Source: CAWBRT01 sp963832365 (lineage in GTDB: Bacteria; Acidobacteriota; Terriglobia; Terriglobales; Acidobacteriaceae). Taken from it: DNA of 64,000 nt. The first letter of the stretch is position 1; each line of letters opens with the position of its first letter. A program made the translations under genes and the position numbers. The stretch is from assembly GCA_963832365.1 (NCBI GenBank), contig CAWHUL010000005.1, positions 83,602-147,601 on the forward strand. The letters are read 5' to 3'. Shown one piece after another: positions 9,254-17,784 of the stretch. The notes beneath the pieces were generated by a model. It made no database searches. It had not been told where the DNA came from and saw nothing but the letters and a program-made list of their open reading frames with translations.

Positions 9254-9937
9254 ATGTCCGAAGCTGGAGGTTCCAACATCGAAGTCGCCCAGCATCTCAG
9301 TGAGCACAAAGTATCGTCGCAGTCTTTGGAACACGAAACAATAGAGATCGCGGAGGCCGTTTTGCTCGCGGTAATCGCTATCGCCACTGCCTGGAGTGGC
9401 TATCAGGCAGCGCTCTGGACTGGACATCAGGCAGAACTGTACGGGCAGGCGAGCAAACTGCGGGTTGAAGCCGAGGGAGTCGCCACATATGCCCATCAGG
9501 AGTTTCTGTATAACTCTTCGACCGTGGTTGAGTGGCTGAAGGCAGAAGCTCACGGCGATAAGAAACTCGCCGATATTTTTGAACGGCGTTTCCTTCCCGA
9601 GTTTCGTCCCGCCTTTGAAGCTTGGAAGAAGACTGACCCAGTCAACAACCCCAATGCTCGGGCGGGTCCTCAGTTGGTGGCGGAATATAGAAGCGCCAAG
9701 ACGGAAGAGGCTGCTAGGTTGAATGACCAAGCCACAGAAGTCTTCCGGCACGGCACCCAAGCCCGTCAACACTCCGACCAATACGTGCGAACAACCGTGA
9801 CCCTGGCAACTGTGCTGCTGCTGATTGCGATCAGCCAGCATTTTAAGACTCGTGGTGTGCGGGTTGGACTGCTGGTGATCGCCATGCTCCTGCTGTGGTT
9901 TCCGCTTTACCATATCCTTACGCTGCCGCGAGCATAA
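9254..9937 (+). CDS. Membrane protein of unknown function
   Basis: A 227-residue protein, not recognised. One membrane segment lies at about 33-50 (AVLLAVIAIATAWSGYQ) and two near the C terminus (TTVTLATVLLLIAI; VRVGLLVIAMLLLWFPLY). The middle ~120 residues are mostly charged helix (AWSGYQAALWTGHQAELYGQ onward), suggesting a coiled or helical cytoplasmic or periplasmic domain. The start has AGGAGG upstream at a normal distance. It is followed by a convergent repeat copy. It could belong to a DUF4337-like group, but that is a weak impression. Confidence 0.75.
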   Translation: MSEAGGSNIEVAQHLSEHKVSSQSLEHETIEIAEAVLLAVIAIATAWSGYQAALWTGHQAELYGQASKLRVEAEGVATYAHQEFLYNSSTVVEWLKAEAHGDKKLADIFERRFLPEFRPAFEAWKKTDPVNNPNARAGPQLVAEYRSAKTEEAARLNDQATEVFRHGTQARQHSDQYVRTTVTLATVLLLIAISQHFKTRGVRVGLLVIAMLLLWFPLYHILTLPRA

Positions 9938-10041
9938 GGCGGTCTGCGGCGCAACCTCCATGCGGTTTGCCGTCCGTTTCATGTGACTCAGCCGGATTAT
10001 TCTTGGGAAGTTCTCTCTGCCGTGAAAGGCGGACGGAACTA

Positions 10042-10078
10042 CCCCACGTTAGCCAAAGACAGGCGAACGTGGGGCACC
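10042..10078 (+). repeat. Palindromic intergenic repeat, copy 3
   Basis: Arms CCCCACGTT and AACGTGGGG with an inner GCC/GGC pair and the tail GGCACC. It lies between two convergent genes. Confidence 0.85.
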
Positions 10079-10137
10079 CGGCAACAGGTCTAGTTCCCGA
10101 TGCAGAAGAAATCCTGCTGCATTAGCGTGATGTCCGG

Positions 10138-10626
10138 CTACTGCACGGTTTCCAGCCGGCCACGCATCTGCGAGGCCAACTGGCAGACCAGTTTTAGCTT
10201 TTCTTCGGCTTCGAGCGGCAGTGCCTGCGAATTCAGAACCAGCTCCGTCGAAAGCAGAATTCCGGTTACCGCGCCGCGCAGCTCGCTGCGCAGCAGAGAC
10301 TCGGCGGCACGCATGGCAATCGCGCGCGCCTCATCGTACCGCCGCAGCGCCAGACGCACCTCGCGCGCGACGCGGGCGGAGTTGCTGAGGCCCAGATTGA
10401 CGTAGACGGGTACCGCCATCCCGGAGGTGTTGAGCAGAATCTCAACCGCGTCGGGGTCGGCGTCGACCATGGCATCGTCCAGCACGACCGCACCGTATTC
10501 GTCATTTCGCAACATTGAGGTTGCGCGGCGAAGATTATCGGCCAGCTGTACAGGCTCGGCCAGAGCCTGTTGCAGCACTGTGGCGCACTCGACGCCACGC
10601 TTGGAAGCAGTAACTAGCAAAATCAT
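10138..10626 (-). CDS. Receiver-like plus degenerate HisKA-like protein
   Basis: 162 residues from ATG at 10626, which has GAGG six bases upstream. The N-terminal ~100 residues look like a two-component receiver fold (MILLVTASKRG; YGAVVLDDAMVD with a candidate phospho-Asp) but lack the usual conserved lysine. The C-terminal ~55 residues (LRSELRGAVTGILLSTEL) resemble a histidine-kinase dimerisation helix in which the phospho-His is replaced by Ser. There is no ATPase domain. It is third in a minus-strand set with the sigma-54 activator and a second dimerisation-domain protein, so a modulatory role on that regulator is plausible. Confidence 0.72.
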   Translation of the reverse strand: MILLVTASKRGVECATVLQQALAEPVQLADNLRRATSMLRNDEYGAVVLDDAMVDADPDAVEILLNTSGMAVPVYVNLGLSNSARVAREVRLALRRYDEARAIAMRAAESLLRSELRGAVTGILLSTELVLNSQALPLEAEEKLKLVCQLASQMRGRLETVQ

Positions 10627-10781
10627 TGTCGCCTCACATATCTTTCGAATGTTGGGCACAGCTTTAGGCTCAGCTGGCAAAGTTAGTAACGGACACACCA
10701 CCACGTTCTCCCGGCCAGCGGGCGAAACTGGCCGAGGCTTCAGGAGTGCGTACGCGGGCCGAATCACTTCGACTCGCGTTT

Positions 10782-12299
10782 CTACTGCAGCGCTCCGTAC
10801 TCTTTCAGTTTGCGGTAAAGGGTAGTCTTGCCGATGCCAAGCAGGCGCGCGGCTTCCAGTTTGTCGCCGTGCAACTGCTCAATCGCACCCAGGATGGCGC
10901 ACTTTTCCATCTCCGCAATCGGCAGGATGCCGTGAGCCGCCTTGGCATGCTCGGCGGCAGCGGCCGATTCCACCTGCGAACGCCAGTTCTGGATCTGCGT
11001 AGGCAGATCGGCGGCATGGATCGTCGGCCCCGAAGTCAGGGCGCAGGCCCTTTCGAGGCTGTTCTGCAATTCGCGCACGTTGCCCGGCCAGTCGTAGGCG
11101 AGCATCAGCTTCAAAGCATCGTCGCTGACGTTGCGCTGCACGCCGGTGCTGCGCGTCATGCGTTCCAGGAAGTGCCCAACCAGCAGCGGAACGTCCTGCT
11201 TGCGGCTGCACAAGGGGGGAATGCGCAGCGTGAGCACGTTCAGACGGAAGTAGAGATCGCGGCGGAAATTTCCCTGGGCGACCGCCTGCTCCAGGTCGCG
11301 ATTGGTGGCCGCCAGAATCCGCGCGTTGATGGGAATGGCCTTGGTGCCGCCGACCGGACGAATCTCTTTCTCCTGCAGGGCGCGCAGCAGCTTGGCTTGC
11401 AAATCGATCGGCAACTCGCCGACTTCGTCGAGAAACACCGTACCGCCCTCGGCAACCGCCAGCAGCCCATCCTTTGCCTTGTTTGCGCCGGTGAAGGCGC
11501 CCTTGACGTAGCCGAACAACTCGCTCTCGATGAGGGTGGGAACCAGCGAGCCGCAGTCCACCGGAACAAAAGGCTGGTCGCGGTGCGGCCCGGAGAAATG
11601 AATCGAGCGCGCCACCAGCTCCTTGCCCGTGCCGCTCTCGCCCAGAATCAGCACCGGGTGCGAGCTGTGCGCCGCCTTGGAGATGATGCGATAAAGCTTC
11701 TCCATCTCCGGCGAGCGGCCGACAATCGAGCCGAAACCTTCCTTGGACTTGACCTGCTCGCGCAGGATGCGGTTTTCGCTGGTCAGTTGCAAATGCCCGA
11801 CCACGCGCTCCAGCAACAGACGGAGCTCTTCCAGGTTGAACGGCTTGGTGACGTAATCGTAGGCGCCGTTCTTCATCGCCTGCACCGCCGACTGCACGGT
11901 GGCGTAGCCGGTGATCACGACGACCACGGTTTCCGGACGGCGGCGCTTGATCTCGCGCAAGACTTCCAGGCCGCCGGTTCCCGGCAGCCGTAAATCGACC
12001 AGCGCAACATCGATCCCGGTGGTTTCCAGGACGCGGTAGGCGTGCTCGGCGTTATCGGCAATAAAGGTGGAGAAACCGATGGTCTGGGCGATTTCGCGGC
12101 ATCCGTCGCGAATCGCCCGCTCGTCGTCGACGATCAGCAGGTTCAACAGATTCGCTTCGGCCCTGGCCGTATCTGTCATGGTTGGTTCAGCAGCAAACAT
12201 AATAGTTGCATTAGGTTCCAAAATGGTAGTGATTTCTTCCCTAAATGGCACTACCGACGAACCTCGAATCGCAATAACCGTATCTCTACCCTCTGCCAT
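10782..12299 (-). CDS. NtrC-family sigma-54-dependent response regulator
   Basis: The protein contains a receiver domain (LLIVDDERAIRDG; phospho-Asp in VALVDLRLPG; Lys in YVTKPFN), a AAA+ domain with Walker A GESGTGKE, the sigma-54 contact loop GAFTGA, Walker B VFLDEVGEL and an R-finger region. It ends in a Fis-type helix-turn-helix (AARLLGIGKTTLYRKLKEYG). The ATG at 12299 is chosen because AAGGGAG precedes it. Starts at 12200 or 12179 would remove an unusual 30-40 residue leader, and GTG at 12380 is also open. It activates sigma-54 promoters, and such a promoter lies upstream of this gene set at 12708-12725. Confidence 0.9.
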   Translation of the reverse strand: MAEGRDTVIAIRGSSVVPFREEITTILEPNATIMFAAEPTMTDTARAEANLLNLLIVDDERAIRDGCREIAQTIGFSTFIADNAEHAYRVLETTGIDVALVDLRLPGTGGLEVLREIKRRRPETVVVVITGYATVQSAVQAMKNGAYDYVTKPFNLEELRLLLERVVGHLQLTSENRILREQVKSKEGFGSIVGRSPEMEKLYRIISKAAHSSHPVLILGESGTGKELVARSIHFSGPHRDQPFVPVDCGSLVPTLIESELFGYVKGAFTGANKAKDGLLAVAEGGTVFLDEVGELPIDLQAKLLRALQEKEIRPVGGTKAIPINARILAATNRDLEQAVAQGNFRRDLYFRLNVLTLRIPPLCSRKQDVPLLVGHFLERMTRSTGVQRNVSDDALKLMLAYDWPGNVRELQNSLERACALTSGPTIHAADLPTQIQNWRSQVESAAAAEHAKAAHGILPIAEMEKCAILGAIEQLHGDKLEAARLLGIGKTTLYRKLKEYGALQ

Positions 12300-12382
12300 T
12301 GCCAGCTCCCTTGAATAATCCTTGCCGCTGCGATGATCCGTAAATGCCGATTGCTTTATCACGATTTGCCACCCCGTCACGA

Positions 12383-12652
12383 TTAGCTGCCTTGACGGCT
12401 CACAAATGCTCCCCCCGGGTAAAGCAGGGCGCGTGCCTGACGCACCAGAGCCGCAGTGCGCTCGCCGGCCTCATTGATCTGCTCGCAGTAGCGGCGGTGC
12501 TTATCGCCGGCATGCAACTGCGCCAGCAGACCGGAGGAAATTAATATGCCGGTGGTAATGCTGCTCAACTCGTGCATGAGTTTCCGCAGCTCCAAACACC
12601 GCACCTGGTTCAAGCCCGCAGTTTCAGAATTCAACTTGCTCATCTTTGTCAT
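12383..12652 (-). CDS. Stand-alone HisKA-like dimerisation/phosphotransfer protein
   Basis: About 89 residues. The core RKLMHELSSITTGILISSGL resembles the H-box of histidine kinases and keeps a candidate phospho-His (MHELS), but no catalytic ATPase domain follows. The C-terminal helix pair (YCEQINEAGERTAALVRQAR) completes a four-helix-dimer shape. It is transcribed toward the NtrC-type gene, 83 bases before that gene's chosen start. In-frame starts at 12682 and 12652 are both possible because a 10-bp tandem repeat supplies several ATGs. Role inferred: phosphotransfer or regulation of the adjacent response regulator. Confidence 0.7.
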   Translation of the reverse strand: MTKMSKLNSETAGLNQVRCLELRKLMHELSSITTGILISSGLLAQLHAGDKHRRYCEQINEAGERTAALVRQARALLYPGGAFVSRQGS

Positions 12653-12680
12653 GGTCCGGCATGGTCTGGCATGGTCCGGC
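12651..12680. repeat. 10-bp tandem repeat over a start codon
   Basis: Three tandem units of ATGGTCCGGC (the middle one has T for C at the seventh base). On the minus strand each unit supplies an ATG, so candidate starts for the HisKA-like gene occur every 10 bases in different frames. Confidence 0.8.
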
Positions 12681-12707
12681 ATTAAAGAATGAATACGCTA
12701 TTCCCAT

Positions 12708-12725
12708 AAGCAAACCTCGTACCAA
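12708..12725 (-). promoter_or_regulatory. Sigma-54 promoter
   Basis: On the minus strand TTGGTACG-AGGT-TTGCTT matches the -24/-12 consensus TGGCACG-N4-TTGC at all but one position, with GG and GC exactly ten bases apart. Transcription would start near 12698 and run into the HisKA-like and NtrC-type genes. The rest of the 12653-13479 gap holds three palindromic repeat copies and nothing else recognisable. Confidence 0.7.
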
Positions 12726-13228
12726 AGCTGGAAAGAGAATCCCAATGTTCGAAATTGGGCGATAAACACAGGGGTTTGCGCATGCGGCACCGTCCCCGTT
12801 TTGGTGTGCTACGAGCACATGCGGCAAGTGCCGTCTCCCGTAATGGGAACCGAGGATGCACCAGAGGCCAAGAATTCGCCTCAACCGCAGCGCTTTGAAT
12901 CGATTGCCAAAACGGGCGGGCCGATTCCGGAAGCGGGAATGGTGTGTGCGGCGGCGACTCGGCAATCCGCACTGCGGGGCCGAAGAACTGCCCCCCTCTA
13001 GCCAGCAGGCTAGAATGGGGCCACCCGCTGAATCGTTTTCTGCAGAGGCGATAGCTGCCTTCACTTTTGAATGCTGCATTTGGAATACACTGAAGAGGGT
13101 GGAAAAAGTTACATAGCTACAGCCGGCGGCATCTCACAAAGAGGTGGGATATCCACTTTGGGATGGGGGTTTCAGCGAAGGAACTGCCGGCATGTTAGCG
13201 CCGATCGGTTAGTCCTGCGCGTGACTAC

Positions 13229-13266
13229 ACCACGTCAGTCCACTGGCGGGACGGGACTTGGGGTAC
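13229..13266 (+). repeat. Palindromic intergenic repeat, copy 4 (degenerate)
   Basis: CCACGTCAGTCC on the left and GGGACTTGGGG on the right, with a GGTACC tail where other copies have GGCACC. The arms are less well paired than in the other copies. Confidence 0.6.
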
Positions 13267-13325
13267 CAATCTCTTTGGGAGGTACCAGACGTCGGACACG
13301 GGTACCCGGCACCAAGCACTTCGTT

Positions 13326-13358
13326 CCCACATTAGCCAACAGCGGGCAAATGTGGGCC
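13326..13358 (+). repeat. Palindromic intergenic repeat, copy 5
   Basis: Nearly identical to copy 1 (CCCACATTAGCCAA...CGGGCAAATGTGGGCC), which argues for recent spread of this subtype. Confidence 0.8.
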
Positions 13359-13379
13359 ACCACGGGACGGGACGCAGCT

Positions 13380-13415
13380 CCCACATCCGCCGAAAGCGGG
13401 CAGATATGGGGCACC
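13380..13415 (+). repeat. Palindromic intergenic repeat, copy 6
   Basis: CCCACATCCGCCGAAAGCGG followed by GCAGATATGGGGCACC, same orientation, 21 bases after copy 5. Confidence 0.75.
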
Positions 13416-13479
13416 TTCGAAGCGTCGCAAATAATCTGGTGGGCGCGAATCACTGCTTGAAAGAGGCAAGTACAAGCCG

Positions 13480-14865
13480 ATGAATTCCGAGAAGGTTCTG
13501 ATCGTCGAGGATGAGGAAAACGAAAGGATCGGGCTGGCTGAGCTGATCACCGCCTGGGGATACCGCACGGAAGTTGCCGGCGATGGGGTCGAGGGTCTCG
13601 AAAAGGTTTTGGAGTGGAGCCCCGGAATTGTGGTGACCGATCTTCGCATGCCGCGCATGGACGGCATGGAGCTGCTGCAAAAAATCTCAACCCATCCGAA
13701 CGAGGTTGCCGTAATCCTGCTGACGGCTCAGGGGAGCATCGATGCGGCGGTCTCGGCCATGAAGTTGGGCGCTTACGATTTCATTGAAAAGCCGGTCAAT
13801 CCGACGAGGCTGCGCGCCATCCTGCAGAACGCGGCGCGGCAGCGCGGAACCCAGCGCGAACTGGAGGTCGCCAAGCGGCAGCTCCGGGACAAGGGCGAAC
13901 TAGGATCGCTGACGGGCGCGTCCAAATCGATGCAGGAGGTTTTTCGGCTGATTGAGCTGGTGGCTCCCAGCACCGCGTCGGTTCTGATTACGGGTGAAAG
14001 CGGCACCGGCAAGGAGCTGGCGGCGCGAACCATTCACGAGCTCAGCCCGCGGGCGTCAAAGCCGTTCGTCCCCATCAACTGCGCCGCGATTCCGGACACG
14101 CTGATGGAAAGCGAAATTTTTGGCCACGAGAAGGGCGCGTTCACCGGCGCTCTGGAGCGCCGCACCGGCTGCTTCGAGCTGGCCGAGGGCGGCACGCTGC
14201 TGCTGGATGAAATCGGCGAGATGCCGATCGGCACGCAGGCCAAGTTGCTGCGGGTTCTGGAAGACCGCAAGCTGCGTCGACTGGGCAGCAAGGTGGAAAC
14301 GACGGTCGACGTGCGGGTGCTGGCCGCCACCAACAAGGTTCCGGAGCAGGCGGTCGCCAAGGGACAGTTGCGCAACGATCTTTACTACCGGCTCAACGTT
14401 TTCAACATCGACATGCCGCCATTGCGCGGGCACAAGGAAGATATTCCCACACTGGTGGAAATCATTCTTAAGGACATGAACCGCAAGCATTCGCGCGATA
14501 TCCGCGCTGCCGGTGAAGCGGTGATGAGCCTGTTCCAGAATCACTCATGGCCGGGAAACGTGCGCGAGTTGCGCAACGCGCTGGAGCGCGCGGTGATCGT
14601 GTGCGATTCCGCGGTCATCGAGCTGCGCCACCTGCCGCCGGGGTTCGGCGCCATCACGGCGCATACGGCGCTCAATGACGCCAACGCCATCCGCGTGGGA
14701 GTGGGAACCACGGTCGAGGACGCGGAGAAGCAGTTGATTTTGAAAACGCTGGAGAGCACGCACAATAACAAGACGCGCGCCGCCGAGATTCTCGGCATCA
14801 GCCTGAAGACGTTGCACAATAAGTTGAAAGAGTACGGCGTTCAGGGCTCGCAGCCGGGAGGATAG
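13480..14865 (+). CDS. NtrC-family sigma-54-dependent response regulator
   Basis: 461 residues. The receiver domain has phospho-Asp D54 (VVTDLRMPRMD) and K104 (IEKPVN). The AAA+ domain has Walker A GESGTGKE (172-179), the sigma-54 loop GAFTGA near 223 and Walker B LLLDEIGE. The C-terminal Fis-type helix-turn-helix is AAEILGISLKTLHNKLKEYG. It is followed by a membrane histidine kinase, its likely partner, across a 252-base repeat-rich spacer. Together they form a ZraSR/NtrBC-like two-component system activating sigma-54 promoters. The signal is not known. Confidence 0.93.
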   Translation: MNSEKVLIVEDEENERIGLAELITAWGYRTEVAGDGVEGLEKVLEWSPGIVVTDLRMPRMDGMELLQKISTHPNEVAVILLTAQGSIDAAVSAMKLGAYDFIEKPVNPTRLRAILQNAARQRGTQRELEVAKRQLRDKGELGSLTGASKSMQEVFRLIELVAPSTASVLITGESGTGKELAARTIHELSPRASKPFVPINCAAIPDTLMESEIFGHEKGAFTGALERRTGCFELAEGGTLLLDEIGEMPIGTQAKLLRVLEDRKLRRLGSKVETTVDVRVLAATNKVPEQAVAKGQLRNDLYYRLNVFNIDMPPLRGHKEDIPTLVEIILKDMNRKHSRDIRAAGEAVMSLFQNHSWPGNVRELRNALERAVIVCDSAVIELRHLPPGFGAITAHTALNDANAIRVGVGTTVEDAEKQLILKTLESTHNNKTRAAEILGISLKTLHNKLKEYGVQGSQPGG

Positions 14866-14871
14866 AAAAAA

Positions 14872-15107
14872 GTTTCAAGTTTCGAGTTTCAAGTTTTTAA
14901 GTTGGAAGAAAGTTTTCCATCACCGAAGGTTTCACGTTTCGAGTTTCAAGTTGCACGTTGCGCATCGTTTTGGCGTCTTTATCGGGAAGAGCTGGAAAGG
15001 TTTCGCGTCTCGGATGTATCCCATCACCACTCGAAACTTGAAACTGTTTCTTAACTTGAAACTTGAAACTCGAAACTTGAAACTGCTTTTCTAGAAACTT
15101 GAAACTG
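14872..15107. repeat. Inverted repeat cluster of TTTCAAG units
   Basis: The left part (14872-14952) repeats GTTTCAAGTTTCGAGTTTC and close variants. The right part (15030-15107) carries the complement, with CTCGAAACTTGAAACTG and two further AACTTGAAACTG units. The two halves can pair into a long hairpin between the response regulator and kinase genes. This could limit read-through or serve as a transposition or recombination target. Confidence 0.8.
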
Positions 15108-15117
15108 TTTTTTTCTT

Positions 15118-17001
15118 ATGCCGAGACTTAAGTTGAAGACGAAGCTGGTGCTGGCGATCACCGGGATGGTGTTTGCCTTGGTGCTTGCGCTTTCGTGCAT
15201 CTATGTCTCGCAATTGATCGACCAGCGTCTGACCGAGGCCGATTCGAACGCTTTTTTCGTCGCCCACCAGGTACTGGATTCGGCGCGCAAAGCGCTGGAA
15301 ACCGATCTGGGGCCGGGGGTCGACAGCGCCGATCCGGCGAAGCTGCACGAGACTATCGCTGCGATTCTGCAAAAAGATGCGGGGCTGAACTCGCTTTTGC
15401 AATCGGTCATCGGCTATTCGCCGACGATATACGATGTGGCCATCGTGGACAGCAGCGGCCGGGCGATGCTGCACAGCGACGCGGCAACCTTGGGGAAGCC
15501 ATTGCCCGCGCGAGCCAATTTCCAGAGATTGATTCACGGTGGATTCGCGCGGCAAATTGCGGTCATCTACGGCCAACCGACCGTGTATGAGGTGCGGCTG
15601 CCGATTCAGCGCGACGGCACTCCGTTTGGCGAAATCCGCATCGGGCTTTCGACGGTTTTCCTCAAGAGCGAGCTGAAGCCTACACTGAACCGCGCCCTGA
15701 TATTTTCGGCCGTGTCGGTATTGATCTCGCTGTTGTTGGCCGCGGGATTATCCAGCCGGGCGCTGCAACCGCTGGAAGCGATCGCGCGCCGTCTGGATGC
15801 GATGACTGTCGAGGTCTCCCCCATCGAGCCCGAGCCGCCCCGGAAAACCGACGAGTACGGCGCGGTGAATACCAAGATCGACCGCCTGGGACGCAAGATC
15901 CGCGATGTAAAAGAAATTTTCTCGGCCCTCAAGGAAAACCTCGATCAGATCATGGGCACGTTGCAGGACGGCCTGATGCTGTTCACGCGCGAGGAGAACG
16001 TGGTGTTGGTGAGCGCTTCGGCCGAACGCTTCGCCGGACGGCACAGGGCGGATATCCTGGGTAGGAGAGTGGATGAGATCTTCAACGATTCCACCCGACT
16101 GGGGCGCATCGTGCTCGACGCGTTCGCTCTGCACCAGCCGATTCCGCAGCGCGAAATCGAAATCGAGGACGGGCGCCGCATTCAACTTTCGCTCGACTTC
16201 ATCGCCGAACGCGGCCAGCCGATCGGCGCTTTGCTCACCATGCGCGACGCCGAATCGGTTCATCGCATCGAGAATGAGATTGAACTCTCACGCCGCCTGG
16301 CCGCCATCGGAAGGCTGACATCGGGGGTGGCCCACGAGGTCAAGAACCCGATCAACGCAATCGTGATTCATCTGGAAATTCTCCGCGAACGCCTGCTGCA
16401 ACTGGACCCGGAAACGCGGCGCCACATGGATATTATCGCCAGCGAGATTCAACGTCTTGACCGGGTGGTGCAGACGCTGGTGGACTTCACGCGACCAATC
16501 GATCTGCGCTTGGCGGAGGTCGACCTGCGCAAACTGATGGAGGAGGTGGCGTCGCTGGCCGAACCCGAGGCGCGACTGCACGCGGTGAAGATCGTTCGCC
16601 GGGAGGACGCACGCCCGCTGGTGGCACGGATCGATTCGGACCTCGTCAAACAGGCCCTGCTCAATGTGGTGCTCAACGGCGTGCAAGCCATGCCGCAAGG
16701 CGGCACGCTCTCGCTATCGAGCCAGGCGCACGACAGCTCGGCAAAGCTGGAGATTCGTGACCAAGGCGGCGGAATCGATCCGGAGATTCGCGATAAAATT
16801 TTCAACTTATATTTCACCACCAAGAAGTCAGGCAGCGGAATCGGGTTGGCGGTAAGCTATCGAGTACTGCAACTGCACAATGGTACGCTCGAATTCGAAT
16901 CGGAAGCTGGTAAGGGAACGACCTTCCGCTTCATTCTGCCACTTACGATGGGAGCCGATGCACGTGGCAATGAGATCGCAGCTGAATCCCAAGGCGCATA
17001 G
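15118..17001 (+). CDS. Membrane sensor histidine kinase
   Basis: 627 residues. There is a membrane segment at about 8-31, an extracytoplasmic sensor domain (~35-190), a second membrane segment (~192-211) and a HAMP-like linker. A PAS domain (~265-375) follows, then the dimerisation domain with phospho-His H406 in GVAHEVKNPINA. The ATPase has N-box LLNVVLNGVQAMP, G1 DQGGGI and G2 GSGIGLAVS. The PAS placement before HisKA resembles NtrB/ZraS-type kinases. It is predicted to autophosphorylate and phosphorylate the preceding response regulator. The lipoprotein gene starts one base after its stop. Confidence 0.92.
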   Translation: MPRLKLKTKLVLAITGMVFALVLALSCIYVSQLIDQRLTEADSNAFFVAHQVLDSARKALETDLGPGVDSADPAKLHETIAAILQKDAGLNSLLQSVIGYSPTIYDVAIVDSSGRAMLHSDAATLGKPLPARANFQRLIHGGFARQIAVIYGQPTVYEVRLPIQRDGTPFGEIRIGLSTVFLKSELKPTLNRALIFSAVSVLISLLLAAGLSSRALQPLEAIARRLDAMTVEVSPIEPEPPRKTDEYGAVNTKIDRLGRKIRDVKEIFSALKENLDQIMGTLQDGLMLFTREENVVLVSASAERFAGRHRADILGRRVDEIFNDSTRLGRIVLDAFALHQPIPQREIEIEDGRRIQLSLDFIAERGQPIGALLTMRDAESVHRIENEIELSRRLAAIGRLTSGVAHEVKNPINAIVIHLEILRERLLQLDPETRRHMDIIASEIQRLDRVVQTLVDFTRPIDLRLAEVDLRKLMEEVASLAEPEARLHAVKIVRREDARPLVARIDSDLVKQALLNVVLNGVQAMPQGGTLSLSSQAHDSSAKLEIRDQGGGIDPEIRDKIFNLYFTTKKSGSGIGLAVSYRVLQLHNGTLEFESEAGKGTTFRFILPLTMGADARGNEIAAESQGA

Positions 17002-17002
17002 G

Positions 17003-17629
17003 ATGCCGGAGAAGCAGGGCTGGCGGATGATCCGCTTCTGCGGGCTCGCACTGCTGCTGGCGCTGACGCTGACGTTTGCCGCGGGATGCAACCGGAACAA
17101 GAAGGGGCAGCTTCCGCCGCAGGCAAACGTGCCACTCATCACCGTTCCGCCGACAGCACAGGCTGGACAACGCCCCGCGCCGCCGGTGCAGACCACTCCG
17201 CCGCCGGCCACGAGCGCGCAGACGGGAGCGATTCGGCAACCCTCTGCCAGCCGCGCCAAACCGAAGCCGCAGAAAAACTCCGTCCGCACGAGCGTTCCGG
17301 CCCCCGCCAAGCAGACCCCGCCGGTTCAAGCCGTACAGCCTGCACCACCGGTGCAGCCTGCTCCGCAGAAGCCCCCAAGCGACGTGCAGGTGCAGATTGC
17401 CGCGCAAGCGCCGCAAGGCACGGCTCAGAATACGGAACAACTGCTGCAAGCCGCCGAGGGAAATCTGCGCAAAGTCACTCGCCAGCTCTCGGGCGGCGAA
17501 GAGGCAATGCTGCGGCAGGCTCGCAATTACATTGCCCAGTCGCGTTCCGCGAGCCAGGAGGGCGATCTGGAACGCGCTTACAACCTGGCGATGAAGGCCA
17601 GCCTGCTTTCAGGCGAACTGGCGAAATGA
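17003..17629 (+). CDS. Proline-rich lipoprotein with helical C terminus
   Basis: About 208 residues from ATG at 17003, immediately after the kinase stop. The signal segment LALLLALTLTFAAGC ends in a lipobox (AAGC), so it is an envelope lipoprotein. Residues ~30-135 are rich in Pro, Gln and Ala (repeated PPVQ, PAPPVQPAP), a likely flexible spacer. The last ~70 residues (NTEQLLQAAEGNLRKVTRQL onward) are helical and TPR-like. Longer in-frame starts overlap the kinase and are less likely. Its location suggests co-transcription with the two-component system, perhaps as an accessory envelope sensor. Not assigned to a known family. Confidence 0.75.
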   Translation: MPEKQGWRMIRFCGLALLLALTLTFAAGCNRNKKGQLPPQANVPLITVPPTAQAGQRPAPPVQTTPPPATSAQTGAIRQPSASRAKPKPQKNSVRTSVPAPAKQTPPVQAVQPAPPVQPAPQKPPSDVQVQIAAQAPQGTAQNTEQLLQAAEGNLRKVTRQLSGGEEAMLRQARNYIAQSRSASQEGDLERAYNLAMKASLLSGELAK

Positions 17630-17664
17630 TCTTTTGTGGCGGAGCGCGGCAGTTCAAGCAACTA

Positions 17665-17702
17665 CCCCACGTTAGCCAACGACGGGCGAACGTGGGGCAC
17701 CC
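17665..17702 (+). repeat. Palindromic intergenic repeat, copy 7
   Basis: CCCCACGTTAGCCAACGACG then GGCGAACGTGGGGCACCC. It is almost identical to copy 3 and lies between convergent genes. Confidence 0.85.
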
Positions 17703-17723
17703 GGCCATGTGAAGAGTTCAGTT

Positions 17724-17758
17724 CCCACATCTGCCGACTACGGCGAACGTGGGGCACC
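17724..17758 (+). repeat. Palindromic intergenic repeat, copy 8
   Basis: CCCACATCTGCCGACTACGG then CGAACGTGGGGCACC. It pairs with copy 7 as a same-orientation doublet. Confidence 0.8.
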
Positions 17759-17784
17759 GGAAGCAGAGATGTTGATGACGCAAG

